Shown here piece after piece: positions 34,172 through 42,819 of a stretch of DNA of 54,969 nucleotides (positions within the stretch are counted from its first letter, which is position 1; each line of letters begins with the position of its first letter). This stretch comes from Peribacillus faecalis (GTDB lineage: Bacteria > Bacillota > Bacilli > Bacillales > DSM-1321), in assembly GCF_014712675.1 (NCBI RefSeq), contig NZ_JACXSI010000026.1, positions 1-54,969 on the forward strand, written 5' to 3'. The notes beneath the pieces are model-generated. The model did no database searches. It saw only the letters and a program-made list of their open reading frames with translations, and had not been told where the DNA came from. Both the position numbers and the translations under genes were made by a program.

Positions 34172-35671
34172 TTATGAAGAAAAATCAACAACCAGCTGTG
34201 CCAACGTTTTCGCCATCACACCTGTAGCACCATGCGTATGCAGGCTTGAGCTTTTTTTAGAAACAGAAGTGCCAGCAATATCAAGATGTACCCATGGCGT
34301 ATTTTCCGCAAATTCGCCGACAAAAGCAGCACCCATAATCGCATGACCTTCGCGTCCGGGTGAATTGTTCAAATCGGCAATTTTACTTCCTCTGACTCTT
34401 TCGCGGTCTTTCGCTGTAATAGGCAGCTGCCACATCGGCTCTCCGCTCTTCTCTGACGCTCTTTTTACTTTCTTAAGAAATTCATCGTTATTTGTAAACA
34501 CACCTGTCATCTCATTACCGAGTGCAACAATAACGCCCCCTGTTAGCGTTGCAACATCAACCAGGTAATCCGCTCCATGCTGCTTCGCATACGTTACAGC
34601 ATCTGCAAGCACTAAACGGCCTTCGGCATCCGTATTCAGCACTTCAATTGTTTTTCCGCTTAATGAAACGATGACATCATCTGGCTTAAACGCTTCGGCA
34701 CTAACGACATTATCAGTCGAAGCAATGACTGCCACTACATTTTGCTCTGGCTTCAGTTCGCCGATGACTCGCATTGCGCCCAAGACTGCCGCCGCACCGC
34801 CCATATCCGTTTTCATGCCGACCATGCTTTCGCGCGGCTTTAAGGAATATCCGCCTGTATCATACGTAATCCCCTTGCCGACAAGTCCGATTACATCCTT
34901 CCATTCCGATTTCCCTTGATATTTCAGCACAATCATCGCAGGAGGCTCAACTGAACCTTGGTTGACAGCAAGAAGAGCACCCATACCAAGACGCTCCATC
35001 TCTTCTTTATTCAGCACTTCTAATTCGAATTGGTATTGATTAGCCAACTCTTTCGCATACTCCGCCATCTTTGTTGCCGTCAAAATATTAGGAGGCAAAT
35101 TAACCAAAGTGCGCGCATAATTTGTCCCTGAACCATAAATCGCTCCTAGGTGAGCGTTCTCTTGCAATAACGCTGTCTTGCCGCTTTCGGACAGCAAAGT
35201 GATTTCCTTAATTTCAACCGGCGCTTTTATATTATTTTGCTTGTAGCCGTCGAAAGTGTAGAGTGAAAGCATGTATACTTCTCCAAGTAACTGTGCCGCT
35301 CTTTCAAGCGGTATATTCGCTCCTGCCAAAGAATCCAAATCAATTGAAACTTGGTTCAACCGTAGCTCTTTCACTTTTCTGAAAGCCATTCCTAAAGCTT
35401 CTTTCCAGTCTTCCTCCGTCACTTGATTTTCTCTGCCAAAGCCAATCACAATAATTCTCTTTGTCATCACTTTTCCAAGCGTATGTATCAGCGTAATTGA
35501 TTTCTTCGAATCAGAAATATCCCCGCTTTTAATAAGCTGTGAAATATGTTGATCCATTGCTTCATCACAAGCAGCAAGCACTCCGCTTAGTGGATTTCCC
35601 GGCTTATGAAGCCCGACAATCAAACACTCATTACTCATTTCTCTATTCCATTGCGTTTGCATTGAAAACAT
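34172..35671 (-). CDS. pepA: Leucyl aminopeptidase (M17)
   Basis: The 499-residue protein has an N-terminal macro-like domain and a C-terminal M17 catalytic domain. The metal-ligand and active-site segments are GLVGKGITYDTGGYSLK, MKTDMGGAAAVLGA and NTDAEGRLVLADAV. It removes N-terminal residues from peptides in the cytoplasm and needs two divalent metal ions. ATG at 35669-35671 is chosen because GGAGAGG lies six bases upstream. Matches B. subtilis YuiE in position and size. Confidence 0.93.
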   Translation of the reverse strand: MFSMQTQWNREMSNECLIVGLHKPGNPLSGVLAACDEAMDQHISQLIKSGDISDSKKSITLIHTLGKVMTKRIIVIGFGRENQVTEEDWKEALGMAFRKVKELRLNQVSIDLDSLAGANIPLERAAQLLGEVYMLSLYTFDGYKQNNIKAPVEIKEITLLSESGKTALLQENAHLGAIYGSGTNYARTLVNLPPNILTATKMAEYAKELANQYQFELEVLNKEEMERLGMGALLAVNQGSVEPPAMIVLKYQGKSEWKDVIGLVGKGITYDTGGYSLKPRESMVGMKTDMGGAAAVLGAMRVIGELKPEQNVVAVIASTDNVVSAEAFKPDDVIVSLSGKTIEVLNTDAEGRLVLADAVTYAKQHGADYLVDVATLTGGVIVALGNEMTGVFTNNDEFLKKVKRASEKSGEPMWQLPITAKDRERVRGSKIADLNNSPGREGHAIMGAAFVGEFAENTPWVHLDIAGTSVSKKSSSLHTHGATGVMAKTLAQLVVDFSS

Positions 35672-35872
35672 ACATATCCTCTCCAATCATCATGTAAGCG
35701 TTAATATTTTTTCTTTTCTAATGATTCGTTCAATATTATTATAGTAGCATTTCTTTTATTAGATGCGATATTTAACTTAAAATACATATTATTTTAATGC
35801 TTGAGTGGTAGAATATAGGTAAATGAAGATTTTACATTTGTGGCGCAATCTAAATTTAAAGAAGGTGAGCAC

Positions 35873-36346
35873 ATGAGTGAAATATGGAATTTCCCGATAA
35901 TCGCCTCTCTTATTGCGATATTTTTTGCTCAATTTATTAAGGTTCCCATTAATTTCATCGCCAGCAAAAAATTTGATTGGTCTTTATTAACAAGCACCGG
36001 CGGCATGCCAAGTTCTCACTCAGCAGCTGTAACAGCGCTGACAACAGCAATTGGCATCGAAGCAGGTGTTAACTCCCCAGTATTTGCTGTAGCGACCATT
36101 TTCGCGATCATCACAATGTTTGATGCGACCGGTGTGCGTCGACAAGCTGGCGAACAAGCAGCAGTATTAAATCAATTAGTGAAAGACTTCCATACTTTTA
36201 TTGAAGAAGCTAAAAATTGGCAGGAACAGGAAGAGAAAAAGAAACAGAAGATGTTGAAGGAATTGCTCGGCCATAAACCGATTGAAGTGTTTTTCGGAGC
36301 ATTGACAGGCATCATCATTGCTTTTGTCGTTTATTCTTTCTTGTAA
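35873..36346 (+). CDS. yuiD: Divergent PAP2 family membrane protein YuiD
   Basis: The 157-residue protein has four hydrophobic stretches, with GGMPSSHSAAVTALTTAIG (near residues 43-61) and DATGVRRQAGEQA (near 83-95) as the family's phosphatase-like motifs. The substrate is unknown; it may act on a lipid phosphate or related compound at the membrane. ATG at 35873 is chosen because GAAGGTGAG lies upstream; an earlier in-frame ATG at 35840 lacks a site. Same order as B. subtilis pepA-yuiD-yuiC-yuiB. Confidence 0.88.
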   Translation: MSEIWNFPIIASLIAIFFAQFIKVPINFIASKKFDWSLLTSTGGMPSSHSAAVTALTTAIGIEAGVNSPVFAVATIFAIITMFDATGVRRQAGEQAAVLNQLVKDFHTFIEEAKNWQEQEEKKKQKMLKELLGHKPIEVFFGALTGIIIAFVVYSFL

Positions 36347-36356
36347 AATGTTTAAT

Positions 36357-36398
36357 GCTCGTTTCCCGCTTTCCCCTAAGCAGCGAAAGCGGGAATAA
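36357..36398. terminator. Hairpin between yuiD and yuiC
   Basis: The stem TTTCCCGCTTTC/GAAAGCGGGAA lies between convergent genes. T runs are poor on both sides, so efficiency is uncertain. Confidence 0.5.
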
Positions 36399-36415
36399 TA
36401 TAGCGGCCGGCAAAT

Positions 36416-37003
36416 TTATTTTTCTTGTTTCTTAGTGAACTGTTGGCGAAAAACTTGCATCTCTTCATCCTCGTTTAAAGCAGTCAACTGTTCCTCCGAA
36501 AGCGAGCCATTACCCTTTTGAATAATATAGACATCCAGTTCCTTTTTGCCCCACTCGGAATAAACATCTTCGACTGTTTCGTAGTATAGATCAAGATGAT
36601 GGCCTTTAATAGCGCCACCCTTATCTGCTACAACTCCATAGCCGTAACCGGGGATCCAAAGGATTGTACCTAAAGGGAAGATATTAAGATCCGCTGCAAT
36701 TGTTGAATATAAGTCCCGTTTCACTTTTACACCGGAGTATGTAATGCCATAGGCAGGATGATTCAATGTTTTGCCTGTTGATTCTTCACCCGCAGTATAA
36801 CCTGTGGCGATCACTCTTGCTTTCTCATATTTTGTCAGACTATAGCCTTCCTCAATCGCCTGCACACTCTTTTGCAATGAGGAAAGCCTCTCATCATCCG
36901 AGTCGGCTTTCACGCCTGTTATCTGATAAAAAGTTGATTCTAAAGCTAATATTATAAGTAAAGATATTAAAGTCTTTTTCACCATTCGTTTTAATGTCGG
37001 CAT
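36416..37003 (-). CDS. yuiC: 3D-domain cell-wall hydrolase-like protein YuiC
   Basis: The 195-residue protein has a signal-type N-terminus (about residues 8-30) and a helical linker. Its C-terminal 3D domain (about 60-165) is related to resuscitation-factor lytic transglycosylases, and the acidic [18 protein letters not shown] segment contains the three conserved aspartates. B. subtilis YuiC cleaves glycan strands. It probably acts in the cell wall. The TGGAATC region upstream includes GAGAGGAGTGG, a good ribosome site. Confidence 0.88.
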   Translation of the reverse strand: MPTLKRMVKKTLISLLIILALESTFYQITGVKADSDDERLSSLQKSVQAIEEGYSLTKYEKARVIATGYTAGEESTGKTLNHPAYGITYSGVKVKRDLYSTIAADLNIFPLGTILWIPGYGYGVVADKGGAIKGHHLDLYYETVEDVYSEWGKKELDVYIIQKGNGSLSEEQLTALNEDEEMQVFRQQFTKKQEK

Positions 37004-37105
37004 CTTGATTCCACTCCTCTCGATGTATAGTCTTTTCCATCAGGCAAATAAAATATTCAGCCTGCTTCAGTATAAGCGTCGAATGATTAGATAACCTTAT
37101 TATCC

Positions 37106-37142
37106 CAAAAATAAAAACCACAGCTTGGATTCGCCGTGGATT
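37106..37142 (-). terminator. Terminator of yuiB
   Basis: On the minus strand, the stem CCACGGC/GCTGTGG with an eight-base loop is followed by a long T run. It begins five bases after the yuiB stop codon. Confidence 0.85.
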
Positions 37143-37147
37143 AATCA

Positions 37148-37471
37148 TTAAAACATTTGATAGCCTTTTTTTCTTAACATTTTGATTGTAATTCCGGAAG
37201 CAATAGCTCCGATAAAACCGCTGCTCAATATAACGATGTCCGCAACAGCTAAATTGATGAAATTGTCACCGATTTGACCGAACGTCGCAGAGGGGTTTTT
37301 CACGTATTGAATCAGCTTAGCATTGTTAATTATGTAAATTGCTACAAGCGGAAAAAGAACTGCCATAATCCACGATGAACGAAATAACATGTTCAACAAA
37401 AAACCAATTCCGAAGAAAAGCACTAAAAATAGAACGATCGATATTATAAACGATGGTATTGACAATGGCAT
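37148..37471 (-). CDS. yuiB: Membrane protein YuiB
   Basis: The 107-residue protein has three or four hydrophobic helices: LSIPSFIISIVLFLVLFFGI, SSWIMAVLFPLVAIYIINN and ADIVILSSGFIGAIASGI. It matches B. subtilis YuiB in size and place. Its function is unknown. The start is ATG at 37469-37471; AGGAGG lies about 13 bases upstream, a slightly long spacing, but no other in-frame start fits. B. subtilis yuiA, a tiny gene next to yuiB, is absent here. Confidence 0.82.
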   Translation of the reverse strand: MPLSIPSFIISIVLFLVLFFGIGFLLNMLFRSSWIMAVLFPLVAIYIINNAKLIQYVKNPSATFGQIGDNFINLAVADIVILSSGFIGAIASGITIKMLRKKGYQMF

Positions 37472-37588
37472 TTTACAAAGTACACCTCCTTGAAGTTCCC
37501 ATTTCAAGTGTACTGAACAAGCAATAATCAGTCAATTAGGATTATTATAATTAATTGAATTTTTCCCAAAATATAACTTATTCTAATC

Positions 37589-37617
37589 TTAATAGGATGA
37601 GCTATATATGGTAAAAT
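37589..37617 (+). promoter_or_regulatory. Probable yumC promoter
   Basis: -35 TTAATA (37589-37594), a 17-base spacer and -10 TAAAAT (37612-37617). The yumC start is 43 bases downstream. Confidence 0.5.
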
Positions 37618-37659
37618 GAAACTTAGATTGTGTAACTATTCGCTTAAGGGGGCTTTATT

Positions 37660-38655
37660 ATGAATGAAGATCAAAAAGTGTATGACATTACTATTATCGG
37701 CGGAGGACCAACAGGCTTATTTACGGCCTTTTACGGCGGAATGAGACAGGCCTCCGTTAAGATTATCGAAAGTTTGCCCCAACTTGGCGGACAGCTTTCT
37801 GCACTATATCCTGAAAAGTATATTTATGATGTAGCCGGCTTCCCAAAGATAAGAGCACAAGAATTGGTTAATAACTTGAAAGAACAGATGGCCAAGTTTG
37901 AACCGACTGTTGTTTTAGAAGAGGCTGTCGAGCAGCTAGAACGATTAGAAGACAATACCTTTAAGCTTACTACCTCTAAGGGTGTACACTATACAAAAGC
38001 TATCATCATTACGGCTGGAAACGGAGCTTTCCAACCTCGTCGCCTGGAAGTGGAGAATGCTACGCAATATGAGAAGGCTAATCTTCACTACTTCGTTGAT
38101 GATCTCAATAAATTTGCTGGTCAAAAGGTTGTTATTTGTGGTGGAGGAGACTCTGCAGTTGACTGGGCATTAATGTTGGAGAATATCGCTGAGAAAGTGT
38201 ATATTGTTCACCGCCGCGATAAATTCCGCGCTCACGAGCACAGTGTTGAAAACTTACATAATTCCAAAGTTGAGGTCAAAACACCTTACATTCCTTCTGC
38301 TGTCATCGGAGATCAAGAAAAGATCCAACAAATTGAATTAGAGCATGCCTCTACTGGAGAAAAAGAAATTATTGATTTAGATGCGCTGATTGTCAACTTC
38401 GGATTCATTTCATCACTTGGGCCTATCAAAAATTGGGGTCTTGAAATCGAAAAAAATTCGGTTGTTGTCAATTCCAAGATGGAAACAAATATTGCTGGCA
38501 TATATGCAGCAGGTGATATATGCACATACGAAGGAAAAGTAAAACTTATCGCCTGCGGGTTCGGGGAAGCGCCCATTGCAATCAATAACGCTAAATCCTA
38601 TATCGATCCGAAAGCAAAAGTCCAACCATTACATAGCACGTCTATGTTTAAATAA
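37660..38655 (+). CDS. yumC: Ferredoxin/flavodoxin-NADP+ reductase YumC (type 2)
   Basis: The 331-residue thioredoxin-reductase-like flavoprotein lacks the CxxC redox pair. The FAD loop is [14 protein letters not shown] (near residues 12-25), the NADPH loop is [14 protein letters not shown] (about 164-177), and [21 protein letters not shown] near 279-299 closes the FAD site. It transfers electrons between NADPH and ferredoxin or flavodoxin and is essential in B. subtilis. AAGGGGG precedes ATG. Full length (B. subtilis 332). The stop codon abuts family A repeat copy 3. Confidence 0.95.
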   Translation: MNEDQKVYDITIIGGGPTGLFTAFYGGMRQASVKIIESLPQLGGQLSALYPEKYIYDVAGFPKIRAQELVNNLKEQMAKFEPTVVLEEAVEQLERLEDNTFKLTTSKGVHYTKAIIITAGNGAFQPRRLEVENATQYEKANLHYFVDDLNKFAGQKVVICGGGDSAVDWALMLENIAEKVYIVHRRDKFRAHEHSVENLHNSKVEVKTPYIPSAVIGDQEKIQQIELEHASTGEKEIIDLDALIVNFGFISSLGPIKNWGLEIEKNSVVVNSKMETNIAGIYAAGDICTYEGKVKLIACGFGEAPIAINNAKSYIDPKAKVQPLHSTSMFK

Positions 38656-38807
38656 GAACAAAAGCGCAAGCGCCCTGTTTAGCACCGTATGAACTGGAGG
38701 CCGCCGACCGAGATAAAGGAAACACGAAGAACGACAGTGATTCGATGTTGACTTATCGAAGGGAGGTTGCCGAAGGGCAATAGGTGCTGGGCGCTGGAGC
38801 TGGACGT
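38656..38807 (+). repeat. Dispersed repeat family A, copy 3
   Basis: It starts GAACAAAAGCGCAAGCGCC immediately after the yumC TAA and ends GGCGCTGGAGCTGGACGT. The tail (38808-38863), with CTTATACACAATGT and TTTATAATTTCCTAAA, is shared with copy 1 and leads straight into a family B start. The composite is therefore the same A-tail-B structure seen after yugO. Confidence 0.85.
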
Positions 38808-38863
38808 CGATACACCTTTTTCAACTTATACACAATGTAGATTTTTATAATTTCCTAAAGAAC

Positions 38864-38891
38864 TAGAAAAAACGTTACCGGTCCTTTTTCA
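38864..38891 (+). repeat. Isolated 5' end of repeat family B
   Basis: TAGAAAAAACGTTACCGG followed by TCCTTTTTCA matches the family start. It is joined to the tail of family A copy 3 and followed by a terminator. Confidence 0.65.
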
Positions 38892-38946
38892 GGACCACAA
38901 AAAAGCCTTTCGGAAAGCATATGCGCTTTTTCGAAAGGCTTTTCTT
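38892..38946. terminator. Bidirectional terminator yumC/yutM
   Basis: The stem AAAAGCCTTTCG/CGAAAGGCTTTT with an inner AAGC-ATATGC-GCTT hairpin lies between convergent genes. Confidence 0.85.
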
Positions 38947-38956
38947 CATTTCAAAA

Positions 38957-39319
38957 TTAACATTCTTCCGGCTTACCAGCATTTTGCGCTGTACGGAAAG
39001 ACGATCCGCAGCCGCATGAAGCAATCGCATTCGGGTTTTCAATTGTGAATCCGCCGCCCATTAACGATTGCTTGTAATCAATAACTGTCCCTTTTAAAAT
39101 CGGAGCACTTTCAGCATCAATAACGACCGGGATATCTTGCAGAGTCAATTCAATATCTTTTTCCTCTACTTCATGTGTAAAGCCCATTCCGTATGAAAGA
39201 CCGCTGCAGCCGCCGCCATGGACAGCAACACGCAAAATCGCGCCTTCTTCATCATTATGCTTCATCATATCTTTTATCTGCATCGCTGCAGCTTCTGTAA
39301 TAGTAATAATCGCTTCCAT
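38957..39319 (-). CDS. yutM: Iron-sulfur cluster carrier/insertion protein YutM (HesB/IscA family)
   Basis: The 120-residue A-type carrier has the three conserved cysteines in GGGCSGLSYGM (near residue 38) and CGCGSSF (near 103-109), which bind the cluster. It delivers Fe-S clusters to apoproteins. AAGGAGG precedes ATG. Neighbouring yutI (NifU-like) and yumC point to an Fe-S/redox neighbourhood, as in B. subtilis. Confidence 0.92.
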   Translation of the reverse strand: MEAIITITEAAAMQIKDMMKHNDEEGAILRVAVHGGGCSGLSYGMGFTHEVEEKDIELTLQDIPVVIDAESAPILKGTVIDYKQSLMGGGFTIENPNAIASCGCGSSFRTAQNAGKPEEC

Positions 39320-39502
39320 TCCTAAATTACCTCCTTATATTAAAGGAATTTACTATCAGTATATACAATAATCTGGCTTCTGCTCAAGTTTTCAATATAG
39401 CTAATGTGCAAACTATGATAATTTTACCACTTTTAACACATTTTAATCATTCTTTTTCTAGTATAATGAAAGAAAATTATACCAAATCGGAGTAAATATA
39501 CA

Positions 39503-40192
39503 ATGGAAGAACTGCAGCCTTTATTTGGTCGAAATCAAGAATGTCAATTATGTAAGCAAAACTTTGTCACGATGAAATGCCGGTCCAAATTTATTAAAGT
39601 CGATCGCTATGATACTGACTTTTGCCCTATTTATAATGAAGACTCTGTCAATGGACTCTTGTATAATATTTTCGTTTGCCCGAACTGCGGCTACTCATTC
39701 TCATCTGACTTTTCGGGTTATTTCCCTCCTGGCACTAAGGATGCGATAACCGAAAATATCACCAATAAATGGGTTCCTTTTGACTTCGGCAATGAAAGAA
39801 GCACAAAAGAAGCAATCAGAGCCTATAAACTCGCCGCTTATACAGCAACATTAAAAAAAGAGAAGTATGTTGTTATTGCCGGACTTTATCTCCGGATCGC
39901 CTGGCTTTACCGTTCACAAGGAAAAGCACTTGAACAGCGTTTTATGGAACTTGCTTTCCATAATTATTATCAATCGTTTTCAAGGGACGATTACAGAGGT
40001 ACACAAGTATCGGATGTGCGGATTTTATATTTATTAGGAGAACTGGCGCGCAGAATCGGCAATGAGGAAACAGCTGTCCACTATTTTTCAAAAGTGATTG
40101 AAAGCCGGAAAAGAACTGTAGAAACAAAACTGATTGAAATGGCGCAAGAGCGCTGGAGGGAAATTAGAGAGGGCAGAAAAAAAAGAGCATGA
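39503..40192 (+). CDS. DUF2225 protein (zinc-ribbon plus TPR-like)
   Basis: The 229-residue protein has two cysteine pairs: CQLCKQNF (near residues 14-21) and CPNCGYSF (near 58-65), a likely zinc ribbon. A helical region follows (about 90-215) with TPR-like pairs such as YVVIAGLYLRIAWLYRSQGK and DVRILYLLGELARRIGNEETA. The function is unknown. A perfect TATAAT at 39462-39467 likely marks its promoter. ATG follows a modest CGGAGT site. A hairpin terminator separates it from yuzB. Confidence 0.8.
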   Translation: MEELQPLFGRNQECQLCKQNFVTMKCRSKFIKVDRYDTDFCPIYNEDSVNGLLYNIFVCPNCGYSFSSDFSGYFPPGTKDAITENITNKWVPFDFGNERSTKEAIRAYKLAAYTATLKKEKYVVIAGLYLRIAWLYRSQGKALEQRFMELAFHNYYQSFSRDDYRGTQVSDVRILYLLGELARRIGNEETAVHYFSKVIESRKRTVETKLIEMAQERWREIREGRKKRA

Positions 40193-40198
40193 AGCAAA

Positions 40199-40229
40199 AG
40201 GCCGGCGTCTGTTTGCCGGCTTTATTAAA
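40199..40229. terminator. Terminator DUF2225 gene/yuzB
   Basis: The stem GCCGGC/GCCGGC with a seven-to-eight-base loop and T-rich 3' side touches the yuzB stop codon. Confidence 0.65.
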
Positions 40230-40464
40230 ACATTGGATTTTCTTCTAAATAATCATATATATTTTGAACAAGCTCTTCAGCCGTGTCGCCTGTAACAACT
40301 TCTCCATTTACCAGCGCATACATATAATTAGCACATTTCCCGCAATATCCAAGGCAGCCGTATTCGATGATGTCCAAATTCGGATCTTTTTCTAAAACTG
40401 CTAACGCTTTATATGAACCGCTTGCTAAATTTCTTACACAAAATTCTACAATTGGCTGTATCAT
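40225..40464 (-). CDS. yuzB: DUF1450 protein YuzB
   Basis: The 79-residue protein has the cysteine cluster [13 protein letters not shown] (near residues 36-48) and an early FC, suggesting metal or Fe-S binding of thioredoxin-like ferredoxin type. The function is unknown. ATG at 40462-40464 is chosen because GAGG lies eight bases upstream; an in-frame GTG nine bases earlier touches it. It is divergent from yutJ, as in B. subtilis. Confidence 0.88.
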   Translation of the reverse strand: MIQPIVEFCVRNLASGSYKALAVLEKDPNLDIIEYGCLGYCGKCANYMYALVNGEVVTGDTAEELVQNIYDYLEENPMF

Positions 40465-40571
40465 CTTCTTCACCTCACTACTTCTCTCATGCTACCCTCT
40501 TTTTATGATACAGTCAAATAATTGAAAAAATAGACTCAATCATCCGTTAAGTTTAAATTTTCTCAAATCAA

Positions 40572-40600
40572 TTGTAGTTTTTCTTTAATTCCGCTATACT
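40572..40600 (+). promoter_or_regulatory. Probable yutJ promoter
   Basis: -35 TTGTAG (40572-40577), a 17-base spacer and -10 TATACT (40595-40600). It leaves an untranslated leader of about 140 bases before yutJ, long enough for post-transcriptional control. No known riboswitch was recognised in it. Confidence 0.6.
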
Positions 40601-40746
40601 AACCTATGGATAATAATGTACGTAAACGTATTTACCGTATCATTAGATTGTTTTTAAAAGGGGTATAATAAATTATTAAGGGATAATTTCATCTCCTACA
40701 GCAAAAAAACTAGCAAACTAGCATAAACGTAAAGGGGACGTATGTG

Positions 40747-41814
40747 ATGAAAAAACTAGTTATACTTGGTGGAGGTTATGGAGGTATGCGAATTATCGAT
40801 ACTTTACTTCCAAATCGCTTGCCGAAGGATGTAGAGATCATTTTGATTGATCGCAATCCATATCATAGCTTAAAAACTGAATACTATGCACTAGCTGCTG
40901 GTACGATTTCGGATCAGCATATTCGTGTTGGTTTTCCGGAACATCCTCAATTAACATATGTATGCGGCAATGTTCGCGGCATCTCATTGGAAAACAACTC
41001 CGTAAGATTAGAAGACGGACGAGAAATCCAGTATGATGATCTTGTGATTGGACTTGGCTGTACTGATAAATATCATAATGTACCAGGAGCGCAAGAGAAC
41101 ACTTATAGCATTCAGACGATTGAAAAATCGCGCAGAACATATCAAGCTTTAAATAACCTTGGCATTGGCGCAACTGTCTCAATTGTCGGTGCTGGACTAA
41201 GCGGTGTTGAACTAGCCAGCGAACTGATTGAAAGCCGACCGGACTTGAAAATTAAACTATTTGACCGCAGCAAATTAATTCTTTCTTCATTTTCACCGCG
41301 ACTAAGCAACTATGTAGCAGATTGGTTCAAAAAACATAATGTTGAGATCATCAGTGAATCAAATATTACTAAAGTAGAACCGAACCTTTTATATAACCAC
41401 GATGAACCTGTTGAAAGTGATGTTATCGTTTGGACTGCTGGTATTCAACCTGTTAAACTTGTACGTGATTTACCAGTGGAGAAAGATCCGCAACTTCGAA
41501 TCAAACTCACACCGCAGCATTTCATTCCTAACTTTGAAAATGTATTCGTAGTTGGAGATTGCGCCAGCCTTAATCATGCGCCAAGTGCTCAATTGGCACA
41601 GGCTCAAGCAGAACAAATCGCTGTTGTTCTTGAAAAGAAGTGGAAAGGCGAACCTCTTCCAGAGAGCTTCCCACCAATGAAAGGTAAAGGTATGCTTGGA
41701 TCACTAGGCAAAAAGCAAGGTTTCGGTCTTGTCGGTGATACACCAATTAAAGGACGGGTAGCCCGCTTGCTGAAATCCGGCATACTATGGATGCATAAAT
41801 TCCATACTGGCTGA
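40747..41814 (+). CDS. yutJ: NADH dehydrogenase-like flavoprotein YutJ
   Basis: The 355-residue protein is in the type II NADH dehydrogenase family. The FAD loop GGGYGGMRIID lies at residues 7-17, the second Rossmann loop SIVGAGLSGVELASEL near 144-159 and VFVVGDCASLNHAPSAQLAQAQAEQ near 274. B. subtilis YutJ is 355 residues; its electron acceptor is not established. ATG at 40747 follows GGGG by nine bases; GTG at 40744 is an alternative. It is a paralogue of ndh at 3341. Confidence 0.88.
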   Translation: MKKLVILGGGYGGMRIIDTLLPNRLPKDVEIILIDRNPYHSLKTEYYALAAGTISDQHIRVGFPEHPQLTYVCGNVRGISLENNSVRLEDGREIQYDDLVIGLGCTDKYHNVPGAQENTYSIQTIEKSRRTYQALNNLGIGATVSIVGAGLSGVELASELIESRPDLKIKLFDRSKLILSSFSPRLSNYVADWFKKHNVEIISESNITKVEPNLLYNHDEPVESDVIVWTAGIQPVKLVRDLPVEKDPQLRIKLTPQHFIPNFENVFVVGDCASLNHAPSAQLAQAQAEQIAVVLEKKWKGEPLPESFPPMKGKGMLGSLGKKQGFGLVGDTPIKGRVARLLKSGILWMHKFHTG

Positions 41815-41835
41815 TACAAAAGTACGATATGATGA

Positions 41836-41872
41836 ACTCAACGGATCACCTTCTCAGGCGATCCGTTTTTTA
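41836..41872 (+). terminator. Terminator of yutJ
   Basis: The stem ACGGATC/GATCCGT with a long loop is followed by a T run, 22 bases after yutJ. Confidence 0.88.
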
Positions 41873-41880
41873 TTTAAAAC

Positions 41881-41900
41881 TCCGGTGACAGTTTTTCTTA
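41881..41900 (-). repeat. Fragment of repeat family B 5' end
   Basis: On the minus strand this reads TAAGAAAAACTGTCACCGGA, the family B start. It lies 35 bases beyond the 3' end of the full family B copy, in the same orientation, and may mark a second, mostly deleted element. Confidence 0.55.
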
Positions 41901-41934
41901 GAAGACCAAAAAGTTTTATTTTTGAACAAAGATG

Positions 41935-42349
41935 GCTGTCTAACCTTACACCTGCCATGCTCGGAGGCCTACAGGATGTAGGTCACATCGGCGTTGCCAC
42001 AGGACGTGGCGTTCTTAGCCGATGTTCCTTTATAAGCCATCCACTCTGTAAAACCAAAACCGGGTTTCTTGGGTGGGGCTCTCACGGTTGTCTAGCTACA
42101 GCGGCCAGCCCCTAGAGGTCATAAGCCAAATCACTCCGGAAATTTTACAATTTCCTACGTGATTCGACTTATGCGGGTCGGAGGCTCTCAGGATGAGAGT
42201 CACAGCGACGTTGCTACAGGACGTAGCGTCCCTAGTCGCTGTTCCTTACTTGCGGACCTCTTCCGCATTTCGGTTCCCGCATGGCTCCTTTTTCATGGAA
42301 GTAAATTCGAGAGGTTAATTCTGAAAAAGGACCGGTAACGGTTTTTCTA
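41935..42349 (-). repeat. Modular repeat family B, full copy downstream of yuzD
   Basis: On the minus strand it begins with the yuzD stop codon itself (TAGAAAAACCGTTACCGG). It has a 5' hairpin (CCTTTTTCA/TGAAAAAGG), then S sub-unit 1 (outer stem 42202-42209/42235-42242, inner 42213-42217/42223-42227, hairpin 42185-42199). A nested family C hairpin (about 42110-42180) follows. S sub-unit 2 has outer stem 41985-41992/42018-42025, inner 41996-42000/42006-42010 and hairpin 41968-41982. It ends in GTTAGACAGC. All six helices pair perfectly although the two sub-units differ in sequence. Confidence 0.85.
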
Positions 42350-42682
42350 TTCACTGATTGTATATCCGTACTTTTCCATCTCTTTGACAATTTCCTTCAA
42401 CTTCGGATTTCCTTCACCGACGATTTCATCCTTAATGACGACTACCGGATAAAATAAATCTTCCTCTATTACTCTTTCAGAAAATGCCGCTTTTTCTGGG
42501 TCTTCTTGGTTCTTATAAATATCCACGTATGAAACGGTAAAATGCTGACCTGGAAACTTACGGCCTAAAGCGGCTTCAAGCCATTCGTATGTATCTTTTG
42601 ACGAAGGCAGATTCACACAGCTGGCACAAATTTGTTCAGCTCCGTATACAATAATTTCAACCTTACTTTCTTCTCTTGTCAT
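42347..42682 (-). CDS. yuzD: DUF1462 protein YuzD (thioredoxin-like)
   Basis: The 111-residue protein starts its conserved part with VEIIVYGAEQICASCVNLPSSKDTYEW, containing a CASC pair at the thioredoxin-like position, and ends in YPVVVIKDEIVGEGN. The family has a thioredoxin-like fold and an unclear role, perhaps in disulfide or Fe-S handling given its neighbour yutI. ATG at 42680-42682 is preferred to an in-frame GTG nine bases earlier, with GAGAGTGAG upstream. The stop codon is also the first triplet of a family B repeat. Confidence 0.85.
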   Translation of the reverse strand: MTREESKVEIIVYGAEQICASCVNLPSSKDTYEWLEAALGRKFPGQHFTVSYVDIYKNQEDPEKAAFSERVIEEDLFYPVVVIKDEIVGEGNPKLKEIVKEMEKYGYTISE

Positions 42683-42819
42683 CTTGCTCACTCTCTTTTC
42701 GGAATATTTCTACTTTTATTGTAGTGTAAACCAATCTTTTCCGAAAGTGAGAATACTCAATGGATTTTTTCCTTTGTTGTGATTATAATATGAATAAGAT
42801 AAGGAAAGGAGTCGATAGA

